A stretch of DNA of 64,000 nucleotides from assembly GCA_965240325.2 (NCBI GenBank), contig OZ251233.1, forward strand, positions 558,001 to 622,000, given 5' to 3'. Below the pieces are notes generated by a model. It was not told the DNA's origin. It was given only the letters and a program-made list of their open reading frames with translations, and did not search any database. The translations under genes were made by a program, and so were the position numbers. Source of the stretch: Rebecca billardiae RCC1528. Taxonomy: Eukaryota; Haptophyta. Below are positions 12,401 to 20,532 of the stretch, in pieces. Position 1 is the first letter of the stretch. Each line of letters opens with the position of its first letter.

Positions 12401-12439
12401 CGCGCACTCGAGGCGGTGCGCTTCCTCTTCCGCGGCTAA
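2..12439 (+). CDS. Giant Ser-Pro3 / IPT-TIG / REJ / GPS polycystin-like surface protein, paralogue A (5' partial)
   Basis: The reading frame is open from the left edge to TAA at 12437-12439 (4,145 residues in the window), so the true start lies outside. In order: an SPPP stalk to about 3460; IPT/TIG-like beta domains at about 3472-3905, 3913-4220 (signature PTRGGTVVTLSGRGF) and 4291-4600; a REJ-type region at about 5032-6770; a GPS motif at 7874-8005 with paired Trp/Cys and the CACDHLT core where such proteins self-cleave before Thr; one hydrophobic segment at 8130-8205 and two near 9028-9205; Asp-, Gln/Pro- and Ala-rich linkers; a degenerate EF-hand-like pair near 11845-12050; and hydrophobic segments at 12115-12290. 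REJ and GPS modules are known from polycystin-1 and egg-jelly receptors. A surface-sensor role is inferred. No complete polycystin channel domain was recognised. It is the inverted, near-identical partner of the gene at 22310-41809, and its missing 5' end probably resembles that gene's RCC1 exons. Confidence 0.85.
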   Translation, partial: PSPPPRPPPSPPPSPPPSPPPSPPPSPPPLPPPSPPPSPPPTPPPSPPPSPPPSPPPSPPPSPPPSPPPSPPPSPPPSPPPSPPPSPPPLPPPSPPPSPPPTPPPSPPPSPPPSPPPSPPPSPPPSPPPSPPPSPPPSPPPSPPPSPPPSPPPSPPPSPPPSPPPSPPPSPPPSPPPSPPPSPPPSPPPSPPPSPPPSPPPSPPPSPPPSPPPSPPPSPPPSPPPSPPPSPPPSPPPSPPPSPPPSPPPSPPPSPPPSPPPSPPPSPPPSPPPSPPPSPPPSPPPSPPPSPPPSPPPSPPPSPPPSPPPSPPPSPPPSPPPSPPPSPPPSPPPSPPPSPPPSPPPSPPPSPPPSPPPSPPPSPPPSPPPSPPPSPPPSPPPSPPPSPPPSPPPSPPPSPPPSPPPSPPPSPPPSPPPSPPPSPPPSPPPSPPPSPPPSPPPSPPPSPPPSPPPSPPPSPPPSPPPSPPPSPPPIPPPSPPPSPPPSPPPSPPPSPPPSPPPSPPPSPPPSPPPSPPPSPPPSPPPSPPPSPPPSPPPSPPPSPPPSPPPSPPPSPPPSPPPSPPPSPPPSPPPSPPPSPPPSPPPSPPPSPPPSPPPSPPPSPPPSPPPSPPPSPPPSPPPSPPPSPPPSPPPSPPPSPPPSPPPSPPPSPPPSPPPSPPPSPPPSPPPSPPPSPPPSPPPSPPPSPPPSPPPSPPPSPPPSPPPSPPPSPPPLPPPSPPPSPPPSPPPSPPPSPPPSPPPSPPPSPPPSPPPSPPPSPPPSPPPSPPPSPPPSPPPSPPPSPPPSPPPSPPPSPPPSPPPAPPPSPPPSPPPSPPPSPPPSPPPSPPPSPPPSPPPSPPPSPPPSPPPSPPPSPPPSPPPSPPPSPPPSPPPSPPPSPPPSPPPSPPPSPPPSPPPSPPPSPPPSPPPSPPPSPPPSPPPSPPPSPPPSPPPSPPPSPPPRPPPSPPPSPPPSPPPSPPPSPPPSPPPTPPPVPPPMPPPSPPPSPPPSSPPWPPPSPPPMAPPSPPPSPPPSPPPSPPPSPPPSPPPSPPPSPPPLAPPSPPPSPPPSAPPHPPPSPPPSAPPSPPPSPPPSQPSVPQPPPSPPPSPPREPPPSPPPSPPPQPPPSPPPSPPPSPPPLPPPPPRAEPFPPPSPPSAPPSEPPSAPPPPPPPLVRALVLAVSPSSVPLDDGSDDDSAAAGRRLAAGGAARRDAASSALTLSGRGFFASEGGVEGGAFCTLHAGTPTDAQIASGSAPPLATLNATVQSDEAASCALPRALARAARAGGVGAGQFRLALWLDGGGRAVPSLFGPPALRLFDFAQDVAVSALEPDAGPTRGGTVVTLSGRGFELAAGGGGFGGGGAAAGGGGLCCVLPGSAHGDACVSNATLLRPLNGTSRARCVTPPTAGGAAAYVLELGRWGDAISASGDAISARTDSAARFAYYDDSALRVRSVTPSSGAARVTTLVVVDGAGPLLGGARVRLAFGGARAEPPLAAAPGAGVVLQRAAHAVASADGSGGARRAQLFVSLNGQQWSPPQPDGPGAVYFEFDEAAHAPDLESAHFDAASGAALLVRFDAQPTDRAGMGGALGPCAAVLDDETLEALTDAPTDAAAGAPAAADPAAVGLQPQCHWRDDSTLVVRLSASTRAAPGMRVGVRAGAVRPAACAASGGCPAELANEAAAVVVDADAPCGAAPCPTPVAVLRAPDTISACANESLALDGGASSTGGVGPATYAWGLDVTASGAGAAQLDASLRALPPTASAARVDGLPAATSVRGFVVALRLTSFLGVQSELAWAEVRRARAPGPGLRLESVPTEPVRPDSALELGARVGALAPCWGADQGGRVSVRWRVLRATALDAAARAAPAAPLPELAPHASGAQLRLPAHALRAAHEYEIEVVASMAAEPAAATSARATVRVRRVPPRAVLGASARRFGAAEAVVVDASASTDPNEPAGAAPALDFGWSLALGADGGGGALPLPPSASASAAGVLTIPAGALGAGASYAVRVRVTPRGAAYPAPADEATMALEILPPPAAGGGGGGAPPSVELAPLPRGAAVNPTWRRPSERLALQARGADTRAYAYAWRASLVGARGALSPAPLNLSDTAATTTTGDAAPALAFRSGALAPGAEYVFELRVTDVGDAARGVGLASVRVRVNRPPFGGSLGVHTADGASAAGGRVPLGAPLTLSARGWAAEEAEALPLSYAFAHAAAGAEGAGGGEGTPLGAAAAGVPVLRDVVLPAGSLRLLVSVADARGAEARAAAAVEVVPPPREALDGVALGALIERAWGAVERADGSRALGLVATVATLDAAATPPAASLLAIAAEAGALGGAGRAARAQHAAALEAVTRAAGGRLLDDDASAQASVLAQAAGLADAALESGDGVDDATAAALIAVADRALLANATTAAAAVAAGGGDGAAARAEAAALGLSALRLASSLTRALLAGAVAGEPPIRLSGIAVGVAAARVAAGTLAPSADAASPGGAAASTAGWVELGTSGGVRVPASTLLAQQHAGALGSDGAVDVVLSAISVRTLEQAWALRGGANASGGGGGASAASAELGVGWAEGAGGTPFVTAIMSATLYAAGAPSALAVRALPEPVLLALPPLLAQTTTGAAATSAAAGGGAGDGDGGGGALVRACRFWDEGAAEWSSEGCAAVGAPAGRDPSLLYCACDHLTTFAGLGLPTSAAQARADAEAVRINTFSGADAIQVLSEPAQGQRENPTIYRLVYLLAGANALALGAALLADRRGASSYGRWHASELKTSGMASVAPGGGGASGGSGGAGCTEPAGSAAAAPPRARLGSCVAQACGCGPCGGCGRGSTSSFSQRLGLSARQPTSEDGSEASSSPPLVAAELRDAPSTVERVRTRRRERETAEAQQASCPPSRSSGGSGGAQPPTPLALPPAAAARTPPSLPSPPPRRAPVTPIAPAEPAAAPRRRSTLLPSMPKRATQLVATAGAKRAAAAAAAPRDSVWSAAAQKPQLPPAPGSVRARVLLLAYRLADEHSLLVLLFGPAARGVRKAELAQTLCNLAAVQLLLECMLYDEAGGGGGGGGETRVLTMVLYACVAAAVALPALAACRALWAFGRAGGVDDSPAARLFRALSATLEGQRRAVAGSRTARLSAIVESSMHQPRARAHAPAVRADAKLAATDDDDDDDERGGGGGDDDDDDSGRDRAARFAAQLSATQRASVPPLALCGGLSAPAPAQGALPTPTDGAGSADRVTPVRAAPGRAAPAASAQQPQPQQPQQPQQPQQRRPASAHARPAPPTVDGARAADRVAPTRAMAADARPSSALGCARGGGTRRPGSAGVTLSGGGIVAPLQPGAGGGGGALSERIAAAAVERARSDAEEEEEETGSAAAACTGAGARPLLSGRGGARPRSATALPPSARAKFAPRAAAQLHSSDNSAPSTPTASPPGCASRGYRLSEDSSTPTPASLSAVPPLSTQPPASPPPSPPPPPRRSVRLPPPPPRAPAGGAGAPASASAPAPAPARRSSRMRPPPPAAGAAASAVVPPPGVAAPTPGARPGLERAGSTRRPLPPSSGIALNSVSCCAPAGGKGASGAAAARTAWSDAGGSASGPAAAPPQRPDPAAADAEDIAAAEAERAAAAAARQQMRPSTAPRLSCGGAVDAAEAAAASSAQPAAPAPAAATAEAEAAAARATAAVTAPAAAVSAAPAAASAAADALAAAAQGMASAIPTLRAAPAAAPAAAPTAQPMLLPWAGGTGAASAALPPEPRTPPSAYELAAFTQRRAEALAARAAPPAAADSPTKRTPRTIAAPILLGSRMTADEWRLDTPGACSARSEPRSRSGARSGAASARSAPSADASPAAESPPAAADVGARGGGTAAPAAAVVPVEAAPPAADAPVPPSAREQRPGAAEPPAGWAAQAVLRAVAACSAAPPAGAPRADGESWPIALPSAQGDGARRAPLRLPSRSVASAIANRRRSSVEMTTAETQALHTLVRLFDSTERRRLGLGALRMLVAELGDPMTAPELRRLLRAIAGRSVRAADEMEVGAFELCAWYARAKAAHARAARQPPRARRLRPLLTWAAMLGIFAGLCALSIVYGRVLGEAATRGMVSSWGFSLLSSLLLQEGLLGAFAQLMPELSRRGASGSHALAATISQQLAVAPRALMPALRATTARALEAVRFLFRG

Positions 12440-12518
12440 GTCACGTCTGAGGACGACGACCGCGGGGATGAGAAGGCGCGCGACGATAGATGATTATTCA
12501 GATAACAGATGGTCATTG

Positions 12519-12690
12519 ATGGCCCGCGGTGCAGGGCGGAGCGCGCAGCGTGGAGCCCGCACCAGCGGGCCCGAACAACGTTTCAAAAAGATCTTTGATC
12601 AAGAAAAAAGGGACGGGGGACGATTTTCAGGGCTGGAGGAGACCGAGTTTCGAATTTTGAGACCCTCTCTAATAACATGCATCACGGCCG
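12519..12690 (+). repeat. Left terminal inverted repeat of the 8.2-kb block
   Basis: It begins ATGGCCCGCGGTGCAGGG and matches the reverse complement of 20533-20704 with scattered substitutions and small indels. Inside it is AT-rich and carries AAAAAGATCTTTGATCAAG. Confidence 0.6.
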
Positions 12691-13224
12691 AAAAAGGTCG
12701 CGCCCACGGCAAGTTCATATTGGAGTGACGCCCGTCCAAAAAACTTCACGCCCTTTAGGATCCATAACGTAACGAACCGTTACAAGCGATTTTTTCCAGC
12801 CAATGAGATTGCCGCAAGGTCATCAAGGAGCGATGACGACGTATCTAGATAGCCAGCCGGCACCGCGGGCCATTCGTTCATTACTTGTGTGCTGGACTGC
12901 GCTTGTTATTAATTCATTACTTGTGTGCTGGACTGCCGCTAGCTTTTGCGGGTTCTGATCATCAATCACCCATCAGGGCCCGGTCTGGTCATAAATGAGC
13001 CGCCCGCCGTTTATGACGACCCATTCAGTACATGTATGAACAATGGGTCATTAGACCGCGTCGTATCTTAAAAAAAACCGCTTCACGTTGCACCGCGTCG
13101 TATCAATGCTCGTAAATGAAATTCTATTCTACCGCTTCACGTAGTAACCCTGAGATGATCATAGATTATTGAAGATGCTCGCGTCAAGTCGTCGCGGCCC
13201 CGTCACCGACGCAAAACAACAGAG
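12691..13224. other. AT-richer non-coding stretch with short direct repeats
   Basis: No gene is seen. A 24-base repeat (core ATTACTTGTGTGCTGGACTG) occurs at 12877-12900 and 12913-12936. ACCGCGTCGTATC and ACCGCTTCACGT each occur twice near 13055-13140. GTCATAAA and TTTATGAC form a possible hairpin around 12987-13018. The low GC contrasts with the flanking genes. Confidence 0.5.
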
Positions 13225-14645
13225 GTGGGCCCGATCGCACGTGGGTGGGGGGCGATGGCAAGCAGCACCTCGACCGGCGACGCCGACCAGGACTACGTTC
13301 GCCGCGTATTGAACGCGCTGCTCGACTCGAGGACGGTGACGCGGGTGAACAACACCACGTTCCAGAGCACCGCTGCCGCCATCTCCGTCGCCAGGCACAA
13401 GCAGACCATCCCCGGCGCCGCGAGCGAGTACGGCGTGTCAACAAAAGCGATCAAGCAGCTCCTTGGCCAGGTCCGCAAGGTGCTGGCGGCGGAGGGCGCA
13501 CTCGGCAGCGGTGGCGCTGCGCGGTTGATCACCGACTTTCGTTCGTGCCCCGCAGGCGTTCGTCACTCGAGGAGCAGCGCGCAAGGGCGAGCCGAGTCCG
13601 GAGCACGCGAGCTCGTCGCTCGCCGCCCGGAGCAGAGCGCACCGCTGCGAGCGAGCGGGCGCGGCAGAGCTGATGAGCCGGATGCGCCCGGAGCTCGCGC
13701 GGCTGAAGGGCGAGCTCGAGCACGCGAGCTCGCGCCTCGACGCCGAGCGCGAGCTCCTCCTCAACTCGGTCGACGGCGGCGCGGAGGTGCAGCAGCGTGA
13801 GGACGAGCAGGAGCATCAGTGAAACGCGCGCCGGTTCCGGGTCGCGCAGCGGTGCCCAGCTGCCTGCCACGCGAGCGGCGGCCACGTGGCGCGAGGAGCT
13901 GCGTGGGGAAATCGCCGCGCGCGTCGACGCGGCGATCACCGGGCTGCAGGCCTCGGCAATCGACGCGGTGCGCACCCTCGCCGCCAGCCGCGACGACTCC
14001 GCCGTCGAGCTGCAGCAGCTGCGCGCGCAGATGCCAGAAGTGCCGATGGGCGGCGGCGTATCAGCAGGCTGACGTGCACGAGCACGTGACACGCGGAGGC
14101 GCTAGGCGCCAAGCTGGCGAAGTGCGGCGCCGAGCTCGACGAGCTGAGCGACGCGGCAACGGACGCGCTGGGCGCCCGCGCCGCCATCGTCGCGGCGCCC
14201 TCCAGCAGCTCGAGCAGCTGTGGATACGGTTGGCCGTCGAGGCGACCGCGGGTGTGACTCACAGTGTGAGTGAGCCGGCGCGCGGCTCAGCCTGCCGCTG
14301 GCAGCCGCCGTCTTCGAGGCCGACGCGGCGGAGGAGGCGGCGGGCGAGCACGGCGGCGCGGTGGAGCAGGCGCGCACGCGCGGCGGCAGGCGCGACGCGC
14401 CGCTCGCCTCGTTCCACCGCCCCGAGCTCCGCTCGGTCGGTCTCGGTGCGAGGCTGCGCAGCCGGCAGGCCGGGGCCAGCAGTGGCGCGCGCTCTCGCTC
14501 TGCCGGCACGAGCGACCAGCGGCCCGTCGTCGAGCGCATGGCGCAGGGCGAGTACCTCAAGCAGGTGCGCCCGCTCGCGCGCACGCGCCGGCTCGCGCCG
14601 CGCCAGCGCCTCTCGTCCTGCCTGCGCGCGCGCGCCGGCCGCTAG
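13225..14645 (+). pseudogene. Hypothetical coiled-coil gene, broken or multi-exon
   Basis: Successive pieces of plausible protein fall in different + frames. A first piece at 13252-13540 contains an HTH-like stretch (ASEYGVSTKAIKQLLGQVRK). A second near 13620-13795 is charged and helical (ELARLKGELEHASSRLDAER). A third is at 13840-14070. A fourth near 14100-14260 contains ALQQLEQLWIRLAVEA. The last, near 14300-14645, ends in a stop. The frame changes could be short introns or indels. No family is recognised; the HTH-like part might be the remnant of a transposase DNA-binding domain, but this is weak. It lies inside the TIR-bounded block. Confidence 0.35.
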
Positions 14646-14766
14646 TCCCCGCGGCGGCCCGCGGACCCGCGGCGACAGTCCTCGGCCCGCCGGCCCGGTG
14701 GGCGGCAGTGACTGAGTTGGCGGTGGCAGCTCAGGCGAACTGTTACACATGTCAGACTGACACAGC

Positions 14767-15814
14767 AGCCGACGGAGGGTGCGCCGCGGGCCCCGAACTA
14801 CGTTCGTTCTACGGAAAAAGACCGCGGAACGCGGTCATATGTAGTCATGTCATCATTGAGATGATCGATCGTCGATGATCATCGCGTAGTACTTTATTCA
14901 ATCATCGCGTCATCAGTCCGATGATACAGTCCTCTCAACAATAAATTACCCTATGGAGAGCACACCTGCACATCACACCTTCTCCTGGCCGCCTAGGCTT
15001 GCATGACGGGCACCTGCGGCCCCAGCACTCTCCATTCGGTCGAGCTGCACCCGCCCATCATGACTTCAGCCGGGTGAGTGACAATTGGAGGACTCCTCTG
15101 GGCAGCACGTGAAGCCGGCCAGCTCGGACGTGACAGTGCCCGACAGGCTCTCGACTGGCTCCCACACCCCTTTCAGCCCAGCTTGTAGCACAGCGCGCCG
15201 CTGATTTTCGGCGGAGCCTCGTGTGCTGTGCTACAGGGCATACCCAATCAGCAGGTGGGCCGCTGGCAGGCTAGGTGCATCTGGTGCACTGTGGTGGCCA
15301 TTCCCCGACCACCACCCGCAGAGACGTGGCCTGCGCACTTCTAGGAAACCGCACTGCTCACGCCAGGCTGTGCTGCTAGGCTGGCTGCTAGGCAGTATCA
15401 AAGGCCATCCAGCTGCAGCGCCAGGGCCCACTATACAGCTGCTACACTCCCAGCCAGCCAGCCCACAGCCTGCTCAGGGGGTGAATTTCCATCCCTGCCT
15501 GCCCTCGTGGTGGTCCAGCACCCCCGCGCAGCACCCGTCAGCCGGTTGTGCACCTGCATTCAATTTATCTGACTGACTCAGCCCACACACCCGCCCAGCT
15601 CATACCCACCTGGTCTGTGAGGGCTATAGGTGCAGTAACAGATAGCATGCAGCAGTGGGCCTCAAACAGTGACTGAGCTGGTATAGACAGCCAAACACAA
15701 GGGTAACCAATTGTTGAGGGGACTGTATGATGACCGCGTTCCGCGGTCCTTCCCGGTAGAACCAACGTAGTTCGGGGCCCGCGGTGCATGCACCCTCTCA
15801 CTCTGTCGTCGGCT
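14767..15814. mobile_element. 1.05-kb non-autonomous TIR element (MITE-like)
   Basis: The ends are inverted copies for about 90-100 bases: AGCCGACG, GGGTGC, CCGCGGGCCCCGAACTACG, then GACCGCGGAACGCGGTCAT, and further in ACAGTCC(T/C)CTCAACAAT and TACCCT. The interior (about 14960-15700) has no credible gene. GGGCCC-GAAC-ACGTT is shared with the ends of the enclosing 8.2-kb block, suggesting related families. No clear target-site duplication was found. Confidence 0.6.
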
Positions 15815-15989
15815 ATGCTGTCCGTCCAATGCGCGGCCGTATGTAGCCGGCCAGTAGCCACCCGTAGCGGCCAGCAGCAGCGCGGAGCGCCGTCGAGCAC
15901 GCGCGGCAAACGAATGATGGAATATTATGCAGCGCGAGCGAGTCGACGGTCGAGGCTGGAAAATGCGCGATCAATCACGCCACAGCAGG

Positions 15990-16750
15990 CTGGCAGAGCC
16001 CGCCCGAGCTGCAGCATGCACCGTAGGTGCTGCCCCAAGCTCTCGACTGCCCGTAAGTGGCGGCATGTGCGGCGGCGCCGGCGGCGGCCATGCTGCCCCG
16101 CCGTTGCGCGCCGCGGGGCACTGCCGGCACCTCCGTGGTGAAGCGCACAGCGCTCGAGCTCACAGGGGCTGGCGACCGTCAAACCGATACCCCAGGCCCA
16201 TGACGCGGGGCTGCGTGTGCCAGCTGCGCGCACCCCCTGGGCCCACCTGGCCCGCTCGAGCAGCTCGCGCCTTGGGTGCGCACAGCGGCTCGAGCATACT
16301 TGATACTGGCGTACTGTATGGGACGCCTGCTGCGGTGCCGCCGAGCACGTGCGGCCGAGGGTCACGCAGCACGGGTGACGCGACGGCGGCGAGCAAGCGC
16401 GACGGCCTCGCCGCGCCGCGGTAGAGCCTGCCCGGGCTGCAGCACGCCGTAGGAGCAGCCCAGCGCCCTCCTCTGCCCTCCAGCTTCGGCGCGCGCAGCA
16501 GGCCCGGCGGCGGCCATGCTGGCGTGCCCGCAAGCAAGCAGGCAGATGGGCGCGGCCGGCCGCGCCATCGCAAAGCGCGCAGAACTCGAGCTCGGGGGGG
16601 CGGACGGCCGCCAAACTGGCGCCGCAGGACGTGGCACTGCGTGCGCCAGCTGCGCGCACCCGCTGCGCCCGCGTAGCCCGTGCGAGCGCCGCGCCTCGAG
16701 CACACGCCGCGGCAGCTCGACACAGCCACTGTGACAGCGCGCACGCAGCC
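15990..16750. repeat. Diverged tandem duplication, ~430-bp period
   Basis: Sequence from about 15996 (AGCCCGCCCGAGCTGCAGCA) recurs in diverged form from about 16425 (GAGCCTGCCCGGGCTGCAGC). Both carry GGCGGCGGCCATGCTG, then GTGCGCCAGCTGCGCGCACC-type sequence, at matching distances. Minus-strand translations share a weak pattern (EFCALCDG / ERCALHHG), so the unit may once have been coding. No intact gene is claimed. Confidence 0.45.
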
Positions 16751-16929
16751 TGCACGCCGTGGCCCGTCGGCATCTCGGAAGCCGCCGAGAGCGTGTGCTT
16801 TCCCCGCACGACGGCGGTAGCTGCCGCGATGTATACGAGCGTGCTGCCGCGCCGGCCGCCGCTGCCCGGCCGCCGCGCCGGCCTCCACTCCGCGCCCGCT
16901 GCGCGTCCGCAGCTGGCGGCAGCTGCGCC

Positions 16930-18735
16930 CGAGGTCAGCCGGCCCGGAGTGGCTGCCGCGCTCGCTGGGCGACCACTCGATGATGCGCGCAGCGTCAAGT
17001 GCGCGCTGGGCACCTCCTCGTCGCGCGCAATTTCGAGGTAGGCCTGCATCTGCTCCTGCATCAGCCCCTCCCACCCTGCGCGCGGGCGCGGACGGAGTCG
17101 CACGCACGCGGTCCGATCGACGATCGATCGAGGCGCGGGCCGCGGCGGGACGGGCGTCGACGCGCAGGTTAGTTAGGTATGGTGCCGGCGCTTCCCGCAG
17201 GCGTTGCGCGCTTGGGGCGAGTGGGGCGCGTGGGCGAGACCAGCGGCCAGCCAGCCCACGCCACCGGCGCGAGGGCACCGGCGCGGCGCGCACGCACACT
17301 TTGGGCCGCGGACCTGCGGTCCGCGGGGCCGCCGCGCGGCTGCGTGACCGGCAGCTGTGAGTGAGCTGATCGAGTGAGCAAGCCGAATAATGCGCGTCCG
17401 GAGGTACCTGCAGGCGCGCTCGGGGAGGGCCGAGGGCGATAGGTCGAGACCAGCGGCCGGCCGGCACCCGTCGCGCACTCGGTGCGCGCCTTTGAAGGCG
17501 GCATCCTCCGCCTCGCTCGGGCCGGTCTCGTCGCGCCGCTCGCGAGCAACGAGACAGGCGGGTAACTTGGTTTTGATTGACAAGCAGCGCTATTCAAAAG
17601 AATATCTTTCAATATTATTATCAAGGCGGTTCATACAGTGGGCTGGTCCCACTGGCGGAGCAGAAATTCAAAACTATCTGACGATCGGCGCGGTCTCAGC
17701 GACTCGGAACAAACGGGGTGCGACAGACTAGCGCCGGCGGGGTATGCGCCGGCGTCTGAGCTCACCAGCGCGACTTCAGCAAAGCGCGCGGACGAAAATC
17801 AGCTCTCCGGGAGGGCCCCTGGCCTGCGCGGGGTCGCGGTCGCGGCGCCGGGCGCGGGGATGCTGTCAGCTTCCGAGCCCGTACAGCTCGTCGCGCGCGC
17901 TCGGGGTGCGCGAGGCGACGCGGTACGACGGTGGCGTGGACCACCACCTCACGCCTCGCTGCGTCGTCAGCGTGTACAGCCCACCGCTGCCACTAGCGCC
18001 AATGTGAATGGCACTGCTCGGAACAGCTCGATGCGTCGCGCGTTGTCGTTTGCGTCGACTCGTCGCTCGGCCGGAGGTGCAGCTGACGCGCTCGCCGAAG
18101 CAGCACCGCAGACCCCGCTCGATGGTGTGCGCGGCGTGAAGTTCGCACCGAACGTCTTCTTGTGGCGAGATGCGCACCGCCCGCCGCAGCGCCCGCCGCT
18201 GCCGAGCCGGCCGCCGCTGCGGCCGCCGCGCCGGCTGCCGCCGCCGCGACCGCCGTCGCTGCGCCATCAGCCGGCCCGGTGCTGCCGCACTCGCCGGGCG
18301 ACCCCTCGAAGATGCGCGCAGCGTGACGTGCGCGGCGAGTAACTCCTCGTCGCGAGATGCGCTCCACCCGCCGTCGCGCCGGCCGCCGCGGCGTCCGCCG
18401 CCGCGGCGTCTGCCACCGCGCCGCCCCGGCTACAGTGCCGCGCCAGCGCGGCAGGCGCAGCGCCCGACCGCTGCGGCGCCCGCCCGGCTGTCACGCCCGC
18501 ATTCAGCAGGCCCGGTGCTGCCGCGCTCGCCGGGCGACGAATCGATATCGCGCGCGGCGTGACGTGCGCGCCGAGTGACTCCTCGTCGCGAGATGCGCTC
18601 TGCCAGCAGCCGCGCCCGCCACCGCTGCTGCACTCGCCCCCGCGCCCCGGGATGCCACCGCGCCCGCGCCCGACCGTCACGCCCGCCGTCAGCAGGCCCG
18701 ATGCTGCCACGCTGGCCGGGCGCCGCGGTGGTCGC
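16930..18735. repeat. Family of ~100-bp diverged repeats
   Basis: A motif chain (GCTGCCGC-CTCGCCGGGCGAC, GCGCGCAGCGTGACGTGCGC, CTCCTCGTCGCGAGATGCGC) recurs at about 16941-17040, 18270-18365 and 18508-18600, with partial copies near 18130 and 18690. Copies lie both outside and inside the Tc1/mariner-like element, so they predate or were captured by it. Minus-strand translation gives similar peptides in each copy, but frames are broken. Confidence 0.45.
17553..17635 (+). repeat. AT-rich repeat unit, left of the mariner-like insertion
   Basis: It reads AGGCGGGTAACTTGG, then a GCTATT-AAAAGAATATC core, then AAGGCGGTTCATA. The same unit recurs at 19491-19672. It is strikingly AT-rich compared with its surroundings and ends exactly at the TA before the element's terminal repeat. 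Confidence 0.6.
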
Positions 18736-19490
18736 GGCGTTTGATGCCGTCGCAGACGGCGTGCGAAGCGCGGCGTCGGTACCCGCCCACCCTGCACGAT
18801 GTTGCCGCGCTGCAACCTCACTCAGCTTGATCGGCTGACTCCACGCTGAGAGCTCGCGAAGAGACAGCCCACCCGCACAGTGGCAGTCTTCGCCCAGGAG
18901 CGCCGTATGCGTAGCGGTGGGTGCGGAACGTGGCGCTCGACTTCTCCTCGGCGTCCGAGTCCTGCATCTGCTCCTGCACCAGCCCCTCCCATTCTGCGCG
19001 CGGGCGCGGAGTCGGTGGCCGCGCCGCACGATGTCGACGCGAGGGGCGCCGCAGCAGATGTCAGGTATGGTGACCGCGCTTCCGGCGGGCGTTTTCAAGC
19101 GGAACTTCTGGAACGCGTTGCTCATTGAAACTCGTGCGGAACCACCGTGCCCGATTTTGCACCCCGCGGACGCACGGTCGGCGCGCCGCGCGAGCGCGCA
19201 CCAGCGCGGGCACCCGGCTTGTGCCTCTGGTCGTGGAGCCAGTCGCCACGATTCGGCGGCGCCTTGAGCTTGCGCGCGTCCGCAATCGCCCAGGTTCGCC
19301 TCACAACTCGTGGTGCTCACTTCCCCGCCGGCTCACGCGGCGGACTTGCATTCGCCTCGCGCCACAGCGCCCGCGCCTCCTCGTGGGGGCGGCTTCGAAG
19401 CCGCCGCCGCCGTCCGCCGCGCAACCGCCGAAGCTTCGCCAAAACTCCGGTCCGTTGTTTTGCAGGTCCCCCAGTGAGACCCGCCCACTG
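17636..19490. mobile_element. Tc1/mariner-like element, 1.86 kb, TA target duplication
   Basis: The ends read TA-CAGTGGGCTGGTCCCACTGG and, in inverted orientation, TA-CAGTGGGCGGGTCTCACTGG, so about 24 bases of terminal inverted repeat are flanked on both sides by TA. This is the signature of Tc1/mariner (IS630-type) transposons. No intact DDE transposase could be read in any frame; the interior is GC-rich and contains the ~100-bp repeat family. It is probably non-autonomous or decayed. An unoccupied paralogue of the insertion site lies at 19603-19645. Confidence 0.55.
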
Positions 19491-19672
19491 TACATCCATC
19501 GAGTCAGATGGGTAACTTGGTTTAACATGCGCTATTAAAAAGAATATCTTTCCATATGATAACATGCGCTATTAAAAAGAATATCTTTCAATATGATAAG
19601 GCGGTTCATCCATCGAGGCAGGCGGGTAACTTGTTTTAACAGCCGCTATTCAAAAGAATCTGGCCTCATAGC
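19491..19672 (+). repeat. AT-rich repeat array, right of the mariner-like insertion
   Basis: It contains two head-to-tail copies of a 37-base unit (AACATGCGCTATTAAAAAG, then AATATCTTTC-ATATGAT) at about 19526-19600. A further unit with the uninterrupted junction GGCGGTTCATCCATCGAG follows, then a truncated copy ending at 19672. It matches the unit at 17553-17635. Confidence 0.6.
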
Positions 19673-20532
19673 TGTTTTCGACCCAAAACCATCAAACGTC
19701 GCGCGGGAAACTCGTACTCCAGCATACAAGAAGGACTGAAATACTCACTTGTTTCACCCCGGGGGTATCTGATCCCACGTCCGTCCATAGTAGATACACG
19801 AATTGGAGCGGGCGCGGCCTTTTAAGCTGTGATGAACAGCAATACCCCCCCTCATAACTCAGCGCCGCCCCCGCTGGCAATGGGAGGTGGCAGGCAGTGC
19901 GAACGTAGTAGTAATAACCCACGAATGCATATGCGTCCGACTCATCCCCCCCCCACCCCCTCGCGCTCGAGGGGCCAACTGGCCAGCCCAGTGGTCTCCA
20001 GGGCGCGGAGGGCCGTAGGACGGGGCAGGGGGGCGACTGGCCGCCGCCACCGTCCCAGCAACCCCCTCCCGCTGAACCCCAGACCATCGAGCCTGAGCCT
20101 AGTGCCCCGCCATGCACCACCTGCCAGCCGAAACCGACAGGGTGGGAGGGCAGGGTGCACAACCGCGACGCCGGCGGCCGCACCGAAGGTAGGGGGAGAG
20201 CTTCAGCTTGAAGGCAGCTTGATGCACCCGTGCGCACGGGCCGGCCGGCGCGGCCGACTGCCAACGTCGGGTCGGTAGCCCGTCACGCGGTCGCTCGTCG
20301 AGCCTGCACGGGCGTGACCCGCATTGCTCACTCGCGCTCTGTCCCGCGCCCGTGCCGATTCGCAGTAGTATACATAATTTGCGAAGCGGCATCAATCGCG
20401 CTGCCGAGGGCTGGAGGCTCTGAACCGGACTCACTCCACTGGGGCCCCCGGTGCTGGAGGCCACCCTGGCGAAACGGGCCGGGGATGCCGAGTGAGAGGT
20501 CCTACGGGGTCTGGCGCTGAATTATACTCTCA
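19673..20532. other. No recognisable gene
   Basis: Only short, composition-driven ORFs occur. At 20110-20160 the stretch GTGGGAGGGCAGGGTGC is shared with the linker between the DIRS repeats (about 43060-43080), possibly a fragment of a related element. Confidence 0.4.

Larger units (their letters stand above)
1..12468. repeat. Left arm of a large inverted duplication
   Basis: From the IPT domains to just past the stop codon this arm matches the reverse complement of 22274-31390 at about 99%. Similarity ends about 29 bases after the stop (GTCACGTCTG, then AGGACGACGACCGCGGGGA), with a 7-base extra piece in the other arm. The arm continues leftwards into the Ser-Pro3 tract, where alignment is not unique, and off the window. 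Confidence 0.88.

Noticed and set aside
15223-15576. 117-residue frame inside the 1.05-kb TIR element
   Set aside because: It lies wholly in a MITE-like interior, has no similarity pattern and is overlapped by equal-length antisense frames.
16160-17467. Long minus-strand Arg/Ala-rich frames in the spacer
   Set aside because: They overlap each other in all frames and follow diverged tandem repeats. The Cys pairs (CALCDG) are too few for a zinc-finger call.
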